Origin: Haliclona indistincta
Lineage: Eukaryota; Porifera; Demospongiae; Haplosclerida; Chalinidae
Length of the DNA stretch: 64,000 nt
Reading direction: 5' to 3'
Assembly (NCBI GenBank): GCA_964017065.1
Contig: OZ024784.1
Coordinates: 1,672,598-1,736,597, forward strand
Shown here: piece after piece, positions 49,924-64,000 of the stretch
Position numbering within the stretch: position 1 is the first letter of the stretch
Layout: each line of letters opens with the position of its first letter
Translations under genes and position numbers: made by a program
The notes under the pieces: model-generated
The model's database searches: none
What the model was told of the DNA's origin: nothing
The model's input: only the letters and a program-made list of their open reading frames with translations

Positions 49924-49971
49924 ATGAGGTTCAATTGGCTAACTCCTCTCAAGGAGACCTCTTGAACTGAT
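49924..49971 (+). promoter_or_regulatory. Candidate SECIS element (type II) in the SelU 3' UTR
   Basis: 5' quartet ATGA (49924-49927), then stem GTTCAA (49929-49934) pairing with TTGAAC (49962-49967). Unpaired AA sits at 49941-49942, 13 nt after the quartet. An apical mini-stem CTCCT/AGGAG follows, then the 3' quartet TGAT (49968-49971). Two mismatches and a GG/CC pair lie inside the stem. Spacing, order and position in the 3' UTR all match a form-2 SECIS. Only folding by eye was done. Confidence 0.82.
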
Positions 49972-50118
49972 ATGTACAACTGTACTGTATGCTATCATGC
50001 AAAGCACAAAATATTTTAAACCACAGTTCAAAAATTAACTATTATTGGACAAATTTGTGATAGGCGTGGTCTGAACGAAGGCACACCTCTTTCAAGTCTT
50101 TTTGGTTGATCTCGCAGC

Positions 50119-51031
50119 ATGGTGAGTGTGAATCTTGCTCCATCCTCTTTCACAGTCATGTAGAGACTGGATTTAGCTGTTCTAGTATTGAACATCATTT
50201 GTATTTGTTGTTTAAAGGCAAAGCGAACGAAGAAAGTAGGCGTTGTGGGCAAGTACGGAACTCGCTATGGATCCTCGCTTAGAAAGATGGTAAAAAAGAT
50301 CGAGATCTCACAACATCAGAAATACACTTGCTTTTTCTGTGGAAAAGTAAGAGTACGAGTCCACTGTCAGTATAGTGTTATGATGTAGCTGGTCATCTTA
50401 CAGAAAACCTTGAAGAGGTCGTGTGTTGGTATTTGGAAATGCAACAAGTGCCAAAAGGTCATAGCTGGAGGTGCATGGGTACCAAGGTAAGGAAAATGCA
50501 CTGTGATGAAGTACAGAAAATAGATGTGTTTATTCAGTGTCTTGGTTTGGGTACCCCTACGCTGATAGTCAGAAAATTTTGGTGACTCAAAATTTCATGT
50601 TATAGCTGAAAAGAAAGCAATAGACTTCTCTGTATGACGAGCTAAAGCTTGATAATTCATCAAAATTACCAACTACAGCGGTTTTATTAGTTCTTGCAAG
50701 GATAAAGCGTGGAGCACTAATGCGTTAAAATGTCATGTCTTTGATCATGCTCCATTGTGTGAATAAATACCAGTGCAAGGTGATGCTTTACACTCAAATC
50801 TTCCTTGCAAGAAGTAATAGTATTCAGACTCTCCCATCGAGCACATTCTCTTACATAATATACATGTAGTCACTCACAGTGTGAACATTCCTTCGTGCCT
50901 TTAGGTGTGATTTATCTATACTGGTATTATGTTTGTCTGATCATTCTGCCGCATGTCTTCTCTCTAGCACTACTGCTGCAGCAACTGTTAGAAGTGCCAT
51001 CAGGAGGCTCAGAGAAATGGCTGAGCAGTAA
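50119..51031 (+). CDS. RPL37A: Ribosomal protein eL43 (RPL37A)
   Basis: Structural zinc-ribbon protein of the large ribosomal subunit. Four exons, 50119-50121 (just the ATG), 50218-50346, 50404-50486 and 50968-51031, give 92 residues, exactly the family length. [20 protein letters not shown], the two CxxC pairs (CFFC, CNKC), [20 protein letters not shown] and the end REMAEQ all match. A first exon ending at the start codon is common in ribosomal protein genes. A pyrimidine-rich stretch (CACCTCTTTCAAGTCTTTTT) just upstream could hold the start site. Intron 3 (about 480 bp) is long for this window. Confidence 0.97.
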
Positions 51032-51186
51032 CAATGTTATACCATCTCCCCATTTCTGCTCTGATGTTGTTAAAAAGAAATTTATGTCCAATATTATAAT
51101 AAACCGATTTGCATGAGGTCGCGTCATACATATAATTTTATAGTCCTCTAATAACCCAATACATGATGATGATCCATGGCGCTAGT

Positions 51187-52615
51187 TCAATTAGTCTTCC
51201 ATACATAATCTAGTAGTTTCATCACATTCTCGTACAGGATGAACACGATGGCTACATCAGCACACACTCGTCCTAATCTTGGAGTGGTGCCTTTGTAAAA
51301 CCTAGAAAACCAAGGAACATCCGAAGATGAATAGAGAGAGGGTGTTCAACTTACGCTTTAAATCCCTCGTTTCTAGCGATCTGCTTCACGCAGTCCCAAG
51401 AGCTCTTGTACTTGTGTGAGTCGAGCCCCTGTAACACAAGGCAACGGATGCTGCTCCTACTCGCACACATGCATGACCTACCTGCATCCTGGTTTTAACC
51501 ACATCTACAGGTGTGTTACCAAACACGCTGGCAGCTCCTGCAGTTGCTCCACACAGCGCTGTCCTGAGCATACCAATGCTCTTGGAGTAGTCATCCCCTT
51601 GAAACCAGTGCTTCATGTTCTCATAGACAAAGAAGCGGATAGCTTGGTTAGATCCTTGTTTCACCATTGTTGGCAGCAGTCCTTTATATGTTCCTCTAAT
51701 ACCTGCATAGCTATACTATTTCCACTTTTTCTTTATTTACTCATCTATTTACCGTCTTGTTTGACGATTGTCCGCACACCGTGGAAGAAACCCTTGTATT
51801 GAGGATTAGGCTTAGTCTGGTCATGTATGAACTTGACTTTGATAGTTTCCATTGGGCACACTACTAAGATGGCCTCCGTTGTTCCTGCCCCAAGACCGGC
51901 CAACAGACGCTGGCCCTGGGTCATCCTACCACGTTCGTCAGCCATTTTGTTCTTTAGAAATTCGAACATGGAGAATCTAAAGGAAAATTGAACACCATGT
52001 ACCTCAGGGAGGGAGTCCTACCTAACAGATGCTTTAGGAATGGATCCATATAGCAGTGAGCTGATTCCTCGATAGAGACCGCGGATGCCATGCTCTTTGA
52101 CAGTCACTGAGACACAGTGTATTGGTCCCTTGAAGCGAGGTTTAGCCGACCGCTCATCCAGCTGGAGCTGTGTCTTGACATACTCTGTTGGAAATGTAAT
52201 GCATATCTCCAATCCACCAGCAATACCACCTGTAACATAAGAATAGATCAATCCATAAAGTCAGCTAGAGTATGCAAAGCATTCATACATGCAGTGTGTG
52301 ACTGCATGTATGAGGCATCTGTTACTCTTAATACAGTAAATATACAATTACAATGTGTATGGTAACATCCTGTATCCATGACTATTCGACATTACTGTAC
52401 ATGGCTCGAGAGAATGTTTACATTGCCAAGGGCAGCTGTGTTATAATCATGACCTTTTCATTCATATATATACACGAAATTAAAATAATATATAAACTGC
52501 ACTAGAACAGACCGGCTAGGATAGCTTTTCCTGGATGTTTCCTGTCGCTCCCAGCTGCAGCAGCGGCTATTCTGCGATAGTGGGGAGACACGACAGTCCT
52601 AGGCCGAACGTCCAT
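51187..52615 (-). CDS. SLC25A1: Mitochondrial citrate carrier (SLC25A1)
   Basis: Inner-membrane carrier exchanging citrate/isocitrate for malate, feeding cytosolic acetyl-CoA. Six exons (52513-52615, 52022-52229, 51753-51976, 51482-51702, 51355-51428, 51187-51301) join in frame to 314 residues, typical for SLC25. Three solute-carrier repeats show Px[DE]xx[KR] signatures: [21 protein letters not shown] and [11 protein letters not shown]. The start [20 protein letters not shown] precedes the first helix [26 protein letters not shown] and [20 protein letters not shown] are close to the citrate-carrier subfamily. Convergent with RPL37A (155 bp between stops), divergent with HOP2. Confidence 0.96.
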
Positions 52616-52877
52616 GGTTGCTGCTGCGATCGAACGAGAGCAGTGCAGTCAGGATCGAGCGAGATCAGAACAACTGGAGAGTGAGTCTTGGTGTTACACG
52701 TGTTCGGGTGAAAGTACAAGTTGTCTACAAATTTGCTTCCTCATTCATGCACAACCTCCTCAGTCCTCGTCGCATTACTTTTTATCGCGCCACACCATAT
52801 TAAACCACACCTTCAACACACTTCTCAAAACGGTCACGTGCTCAAAGGTGCAGGCGGGAGCTTGAAAGCAGGTTGTC
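52616..52877. promoter_or_regulatory. Bidirectional promoter SLC25A1/HOP2 with two CACGTG E-boxes
   Basis: 262 bp between start codons. ACACGTGT lies at 52696-52703 and TCACGTG at 52834-52840. No TATA box stands out. Confidence 0.6.
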
Positions 52878-54470
52878 ATGAGCAAAGCAAAGGAAGCAGA
52901 GGGTAAGTGTGATGATAGAGAAAGAACCTTGTGTAAAACTAATTCATTACAGCTCCAACCAAGATATTGAAGTATTTGAAAGATCAAAACAGGCCATACA
53001 GTGCTGGTTGGTGATCAGTATGCATGGGCACTGGGCAGTATAATACATGATTCAAAAGTAGTTGCATTAACTTATTAATGCAACCAGCAAATTAGATATG
53101 GGCGGTACATAATTCACATTGTAAGTTACGCCTATTATTTGGTGGGCAAGCTGTCAGTTCTACTATACAGACCTAACCGTGGTGACGAGTTGCTGTGTGT
53201 ATGATTGCACCAATCGTGCCAAAAACCAAAAACAGCTTTGTTGGAACAAAAGCAAGATTTTTTGAATATCTGTTTCGTTTGTGGCTCCAGAGATGCAAGA
53301 TAGTCTCTCAAAGTAGATTTTTCAACCAATTTTTCAGCTTTGCCCACCGAAAGGATGTGACGTAGCACAGCAGATCGGGGCGTGACTAGTGACGTAGCAC
53401 AGCACGGAGTGCGCTAGTTTATTACTTTTATGCAAATTGTCATTAAAAATTACTTTTATACGACGGATGTGCTCTAAATACTTCCATTGTACACTCTATT
53501 TTAGGTGATATACTCAACAATTTGCATAAGGAATTCAACAAAGCAGTAAGTTAAGTCATACTTGGTCTCTCTATCTTAAAATGCATGTCATGTCAGCATG
53601 AATTTGAATACATGTAGTTTCATCTATAAATAAACTAATTTTCTATCATTCCTTCTTTGTATCTTAGTGTGTACAGCGAGCGTTAGACTCTCTTGTTGCT
53701 GAGAGCAAGGTGAAGGAGAAGGCGTATGGCAAGCAGAAGGTGTACATGGTCGATCAGTCATTGTTTCCAGTCGTGAGTGAAGCAGAGTTAAAGAAGATGG
53801 ACAAAGAAATGGCAGAACAGCAAGAGAAACTGACAACAGCTCAGAAACTATGCCAGCAACGTGAATCACGTGAGTAAGTACAGATGGTTATGTTGATTCA
53901 TTCCCCTCTCCCCGCAGGTTTATCATCACTCCAGAGCTCCTTGACACTGCAAGATGCCCAGTCACAGTTGAAGGCATTGGATGAGGAGGTGAGTTACAGC
54001 TATGTCATGTCACTAATTCACTCATCATGATCATACAGTGCACTGCATTGAGCAAGAGACTGCAAAACATCAAAGAAGGTACAATCTACTCATTGACAGT
54101 TCACAGACTATTTTTTGATATCCAGGAGCTGGCGCAGTCACACCAGAGGAGTCTGCAACTATACACAAGTGTCATTCTGAGTCCGTGAGACAATGGAGAA
54201 AAAGAAAGAGAATGGTGTGTGTGTGTGTGTGTGTGTGTGTGACGCTCTCTCTGCTTGTATAATTATGGTCATGCTGATTTGTGACTACAGGCCATGGACA
54301 TAGTTGGAACTATTCTAGAGGGATATCCAAAGTCGAAAAAGGAATTCTTTGTAAGTGAATCTATTGTCACATTAGCACTGCAAAGCTGCTAACAATGGTT
54401 TGAATTTTTCTAGGAGGAAGCTGGACTAGAGACTGACGAAGAACATGGAGTTAAAATACCCAGTACCTAA
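52878..54470 (+). CDS. PSMC3IP: HOP2 / PSMC3IP homologous-pairing protein
   Basis: Meiotic recombination factor that acts with MND1 to stimulate RAD51/DMC1 strand exchange. Nine exons (52878-52902, 52953-53006, 53505-53545, 53668-53869, 53918-53988, 54039-54078, 54126-54214, 54291-54350, 54414-54470) join to 212 residues; human has 217. The N-terminal winged helix (TKILKYLKDQNRPYSAGDIL, then VQRALDSLVAESKVKEKAYG and KQKVYMVDQ) binds DNA. A central coiled coil follows, and the C-terminus has QWRKRKRMAMDIVGTILEGY and PKSKKEFFEEAGLETDE, almost diagnostic of the family. Intron 2 is about 500 bp; intron 7 has a (GT)n run at the donor. Confidence 0.96.
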
Positions 54471-54582
54471 TGACAGTGTTTATTCATGCCATCATAGTGA
54501 ATCTGATCACAATAATAATATCCGACTTATGACAAATGTGATATAAAAATTTCAACAAAGAATAACACATGTGATAGTGTGT

Positions 54583-57572
54583 TTATGTGATTTCCTCATC
54601 TTCTGAGTCCAACGGTACCAGTTCTGCTTCAGTCAGACTCGTCATCCAACTATTCTGGTCTTCTTCATCCTCGTGCGACGTGGACGCTGCTGAGCTGGCT
54701 CTACTAACAGGTGGAGAAGACTCTACTACTGGCTCATCAATCTCGTGTGAGCTAGTAGCATGACTATCAGCTGGAGGCAGTTCTATCAAGAAGTCTAACA
54801 GTGTCTTCTGCGACTGAGGTCCCTGAGAAATAGGAAACATCACAAAGACATGTTTCAACACGGTATACCTTAAGATAAGTGCTGTCAGCTTTAGAGAAGT
54901 CTTCACCTGCTAGTCCAGCTTGACTCAGTACCTCCAGTTTATGCTTGATCAACGGCCTGCACAACACAAATCTGAAAAGAATGCTAACAGTAGTGTATTT
55001 GCATACCATATAAAATCATCTGCAGTGCTTTTTCCAACAAGATAATGAATATTAACTGAGTTCTTCTGTCCAATACGATATGCCCTGTCCTCTGCTTGTA
55101 CTAATATCTGTGAATACCAACATGACTAACACTGCTCTGTTTATGACTAAATGTGCAGTACCCCTGGGTTCCAGAACAGCTCAGCAAATACCACTACTGA
55201 TGCTGCTGTGAAGGTCATCCCTGGAGAGGGAGAAGGAAAGAGGAGACAGACTAGCAGTCATCATGAGTACCTATTCCAGCAGCAGTGATGGAGAGCACAG
55301 CCACCATGCATCGCTCATCGTGTTGAAACCGATCACAGTATTTCTGTCTCTGTTCACCAGGCGTGCGACCATCAATACGAATATGATCAAACTTCTAAAC
55401 AAGTGAAGAACACGACCACACTATCCATGTACACGCTCTTTACATTCCACTGTTATCGCAGAGTAACTGACCTTTTCATGAAGGCAGTCACAGATAGCGT
55501 CCAACACGACCTTATGATGAGCAAACACAAGTAGCTTCCTGCTGCCCTCCAACAGATCAAGAATGTAGTTACTGCAATATACAGCACTATACTGGCACGT
55601 CATGTATATAACTAGCTCACATGACAGCTGGTACCTTCATGCTCCCGGTCACTTCAAACAGCGGCATTATAGCACTCCGTCTCTCTGCAGCCTAAGACAG
55701 AGCTCGGGTGACAACAGCACTAGAACAAAACCGGATTACCTTCATAGAGCTTGCAGCAGTAACTTTCCGGTTCATATCCTTGAAATCTTTGTCTTTGCCT
55801 TTCATGAGTGACGAGTCCAGTACAACCTACAAACACTAATGCTGAACAGTACTAGTGATATATACGTACCATTTGTCTTTGCTTAGTTGGTAACTGATCA
55901 AGAACATCACATTTCAATCGTCTGTAACACAAGAGAAGTGAACACACGTGTATCTATATCACTATTACCTGATCATCATCTTTTCTTCCATGTATAGCTG
56001 TAGTTCGTGCATATTAGAGGCTCCAGAAAAATCGAATCCAAATGTCGACTTTGAGGAAAAAAGACAGCTTGGTGGTTAGGAATGAACAATTTAAAGCTAT
56101 ACACTGACTTGGGTTCCATTGCAATATCTGAATCCAAAATCTTTCACTGACAGTTTGAAAGTGCTGTCCAGTGCCGTGATCTGAGTATATAGTTCGATAG
56201 GACGAGAGAGAGCTGGAGTGCCCGACAACAAGAGTGCCCGTCGTGCTGACTACAGATCAAGAAATGGTGAATAAATTGAGTGTGAAAGGCATACTTTTAT
56301 GATAGGAATAGCTGCCTTCGCTCGTGCTGTCTTGTAATTTTTGAGAAAATGTGACTCGTCCTTTATAATGCAAAAATGAGACAGTATCTATACACTAGTC
56401 TTGACTCACTGCTATCACGACCCTGAACTGAAGCTTTCCATCAATCTGTTTAGTCATTCTGGAGAGCAAGTCATAGCTAATTATGTTAACAAGTCCCATA
56501 CTGATATCCCTAGCAGTCATCAGCACGTGGATATTGTTAGGGTTTAGTGACGGTACCCACTGTGTGAACGCCTGCACATCATAAACTGATCACTTTATAC
56601 TGCAAACCACTGCTACTGACCTCAGCCCAAGCTGTTCTAACAGATGATGGACAGATCACTAATAGCGGCCATTCTTTGCGATAGTAACAGGCAACACATA
56701 TAGCCTGCAGTGTCTTCCCTAGCCCCATATCATCAGCAATAAGTGCTCTACCATCACGATCTATACAATACCTGCAGTCAGTAAACAACAGTGTATCTTC
56801 TGGTAGCATTTTCTCATCCACTCACTGGACTCCTTCTCTTTGAAACTGCATCAGAGTAGACACCAGTTTAATCTCCTTCATTTCCTCGAGACAGACAGAC
56901 GATGATGGCTTCAACTCCTTCCCTTTTTTAGGTGGACGAAGAAATGCATTCAAAACAGGTTTAGGAATCAGGTCCATCTTGACGTGTGACATCCGGCTTC
57001 GAACTAAACTGACTTTGAAAAAACGAAGTGAAAATAGTTAAAACATGCAATTCTCCATACCTAAGCTATTGTAGTCTTCTAGTGCAAAACTCCATGTCAG
57101 TGATTTAGCATCTGTACATAAGACCAGACAATACTTCATGTACAGTGCATTACCACTACTAACCATATGTTCTCGTGGACACTGTTTTGAACAGTTGTAT
57201 CAGGTCTGAGTTGTATGGTGCTATTACTTTAAATCGTGATCGTGACGATAGTACCACTTTAGCTGAGATTTTGTTCAACAGTGATACATAGCTATCGCCA
57301 CGTTGTTGCTGTTGCTTCCCGACCGCTCTGTCATTAGTTGAGGAAGAACGAGCTGCTGATGAGGTAGAGGAATAAAACGAGGAGGACGAAGAGGCCTTCT
57401 TTAAGTGATGCTGTGAAGTAGAAGGACGTGACTTAGTGGGTGGTGGTCTTTTTGGAGAAGGCGGAGCAAAACTAGATGAAGAAGCAACTCTCTTCTTAGC
57501 TGCAAGTTTCTCCTGGGCCTTCTTTCGGTTTTCTTCCATTCGGCGTTGCTGTTCAGCTGTTATATCAGACAT
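54583..57572 (-). CDS. SMARCAL1: SMARCAL1 (HARP) annealing helicase
   Basis: SNF2-family ATPase that re-anneals RPA-coated DNA and remodels stalled replication forks. The N-terminus ([20 protein letters not shown]) matches the RPA-binding helix. One HARP domain follows ([20 protein letters not shown], then [16 protein letters not shown]). The ATPase core begins at [10 protein letters not shown], with Walker [11 protein letters not shown], the DESH box in [29 protein letters not shown] and a C-terminal helicase lobe including [16 protein letters not shown] and [10 protein letters not shown]...AYRIGQ-type motifs near 55020-55090. A short acidic end closes at the stop 54583. About fifteen exons with 50-100-bp introns; exon 1 is 57164-57572. 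Vertebrates have two HARP domains; I see one. Confidence 0.94.
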
Positions 57573-57668
57573 GATGATCAGATCTCGTCAGCTGAGCTTG
57601 AATCTTGAATGAGACTCCACGTGGGTGGAGAGAATGGGGTTAAAATTATTTTTAACCCATTAAGCACA
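57573..57668. promoter_or_regulatory. 96-bp bidirectional promoter SMARCAL1/MMUT with CCACGTGG
   Basis: Only 96 bp separate the two start codons, so both transcription starts and their core elements must sit here or inside the genes. CCACGTGG spans 57617-57624. If MMUT instead starts at the in-frame ATG at 57609, the gap shrinks to 36 bp. Confidence 0.6.
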
Positions 57669-61073
<3,405 letters not shown>

Positions 61074-61228
61074 CATTTTATTGCTAAACACATTAAAATT
61101 TTCAAAGCTGTAAATAATTCTGATTGTGACTAACAGAAACATGTACTACAATAAAGCATTCTGTCATCATTTGGTTTGTTCTACTCTGACTGGTGTTCCG
61201 TCATCTCAAGGGACAGCTGATGCTGTTG

Positions 61229-61711
61229 CTATCTCCTCATGTGAGTCTTCATCCACTCAGTCTCTCCATAGTACCGAGGATCAGAGAGACGATATGCCGC
61301 TCGAGTGTGCATATAGTAGTAGCACACAGCTACCAGTTTCTGTATTGCATACATTGCCTGCAGCCAGCCTGTCCATGAGTAGGGCACTGGACTACTCCAT
61401 CTGGTTACCACTAACCATACATGGTAACCGATACTTACTAGTAGATACACTCCTCCAAACACTAGGGCCCACATAAACTTCTTTAAAATGAGGTTGAGCA
61501 GTCCAGCTGTGAAGGCAAACGTGTTGAAGAAGGAGAGTAGGAGGACAACTTGAGCCCCAATCAGCGCTGTGTCCTGCACGATGAACAGCACAACGAGAGT
61601 GATGGTTGAATTGCCCAACAGTATGGCAAACGAGTTGCAGAGCATGTCCACTGCTAGTAGCAGCAACTGCAGCAAGAGAAGGAAAGAGTAGCGAGGGTTC
61701 TCCAGTCCCAT
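61229..61711 (-). CDS. TMEM138: TMEM138 homologue, ciliary transition-zone membrane protein
   Basis: Small multi-pass membrane protein needed for ciliogenesis; human TMEM138 has 162 residues and this one 160. Intronless in this window, unlike every neighbour. I use the ATG at 61711 (MGLENPRYSFLLLLQLLLLA); the frame stays open upstream but has no earlier ATG. Four hydrophobic segments are visible (around VDMLCNSFAILL, ITLVVLFIVQDTALIG, VVLLLSFFNTFAFTAGLLNL and MWALVFGGVYLLVSIGYHVW). The end YYYMHTRAAYRLSDPRYYGE, then WMK.HMRR, fits the family. Convergent with MMUT (155 bp between stops), divergent with NDUFS1. Confidence 0.9.
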   Translation of the reverse strand: MGLENPRYSFLLLLQLLLLAVDMLCNSFAILLGNSTITLVVLFIVQDTALIGAQVVLLLSFFNTFAFTAGLLNLILKKFMWALVFGGVYLLVSIGYHVWLVVTRWSSPVPYSWTGWLQAMYAIQKLVAVCYYYMHTRAAYRLSDPRYYGETEWMKTHMRR

Positions 61712-61853
61712 GTCGAGCCCATACAAATGTTTGTTTTTCGCTCCATGCAACGGAATCACGTGCACGTCACGCGCTCAGAGTAGTGCCCGCCCACACCGTA
61801 CCAGCAGGCTTGCTGCTCTGCCTATAAAGTTAAGAGAAAGAAAGCAAGCCACA
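61712..61853. promoter_or_regulatory. 142-bp bidirectional promoter TMEM138/NDUFS1
   Basis: Contains CACGTG at 61757-61762 and a TATA-like CTATAAAG at 61822-61829, about 25-30 bp upstream of the NDUFS1 start codon. If that box is used, the NDUFS1 leader would be only a few bases long. Confidence 0.6.

Positions 61854-64000
<2,147 letters not shown>

Noticed and set aside
52285..52316. Small hairpin CATACATGCAGT/ACTGCATGTATG in an SLC25A1 intron as a microRNA
   Set aside because: The stem is only about 12 bp, too short for a microRNA precursor.

Overview
The window is nuclear DNA of an animal with a compact, intron-rich genome. Most introns are 50-100 bp with GT...AG ends, intergenic gaps are short, and the gene content is plainly metazoan: integrin alpha and beta chains, HOP2, SMARCAL1, a TMEM138 relative and mitochondrial enzymes. 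The overall look fits a demosponge such as Amphimedon. This is an inference from content and architecture; no search was run. One run of 200 Ns lies at 7996-8195.

Left half (1-36.5 kb): an integrin cluster. Four integrin alpha genes lie head to tail on the minus strand: A (runs off the left edge), B, C and D. One integrin beta gene lies on the plus strand, head to head with alpha D. A and B form one subfamily and C and D another. Each pair keeps stretches of near identity, introns included, which suggests recent duplication and/or gene conversion. A decayed beta fragment lies upstream of alpha C, so the duplicated unit appears to have been a divergent alpha/beta module that lost one beta. A relic of alpha exons lies between B and C. 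Two introns of alpha B are swollen by nested inverted-repeat elements (6.0-8.9 kb and 13.4-15.0 kb), and a hAT-like element with an apparent target duplication lies between C and D.

Right half (37.7-64 kb): dense housekeeping genes. In order: TEX10 (-), FTSJ3 (-, with a tRNA-Gly in an intron), ZNF622/REI1 (+), a membrane-anchored JmjC oxygenase (-), a SelU/PRXL2-type selenoprotein with an in-frame TGA and a SECIS candidate (+), RPL37A (+), the SLC25A1 citrate carrier (-), PSMC3IP/HOP2 (+), SMARCAL1 (-), methylmalonyl-CoA mutase (+), TMEM138 (-) and NDUFS1 (+, cut by the right edge). Five divergent pairs share start-to-start gaps of 96-262 bp. All five gaps, and the short TEX10 upstream region, contain a CACGTG E-box. 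Four genes (TEX10, FTSJ3, ZNF622, RPL37A) serve the 60S ribosomal subunit; SLC25A1, MMUT and NDUFS1 act in mitochondria.

The observations most worth following up are the selenoprotein, the CACGTG-marked bidirectional promoters, the alpha/beta module duplication with beta loss, and the mosaic divergence of the alpha paralogues.
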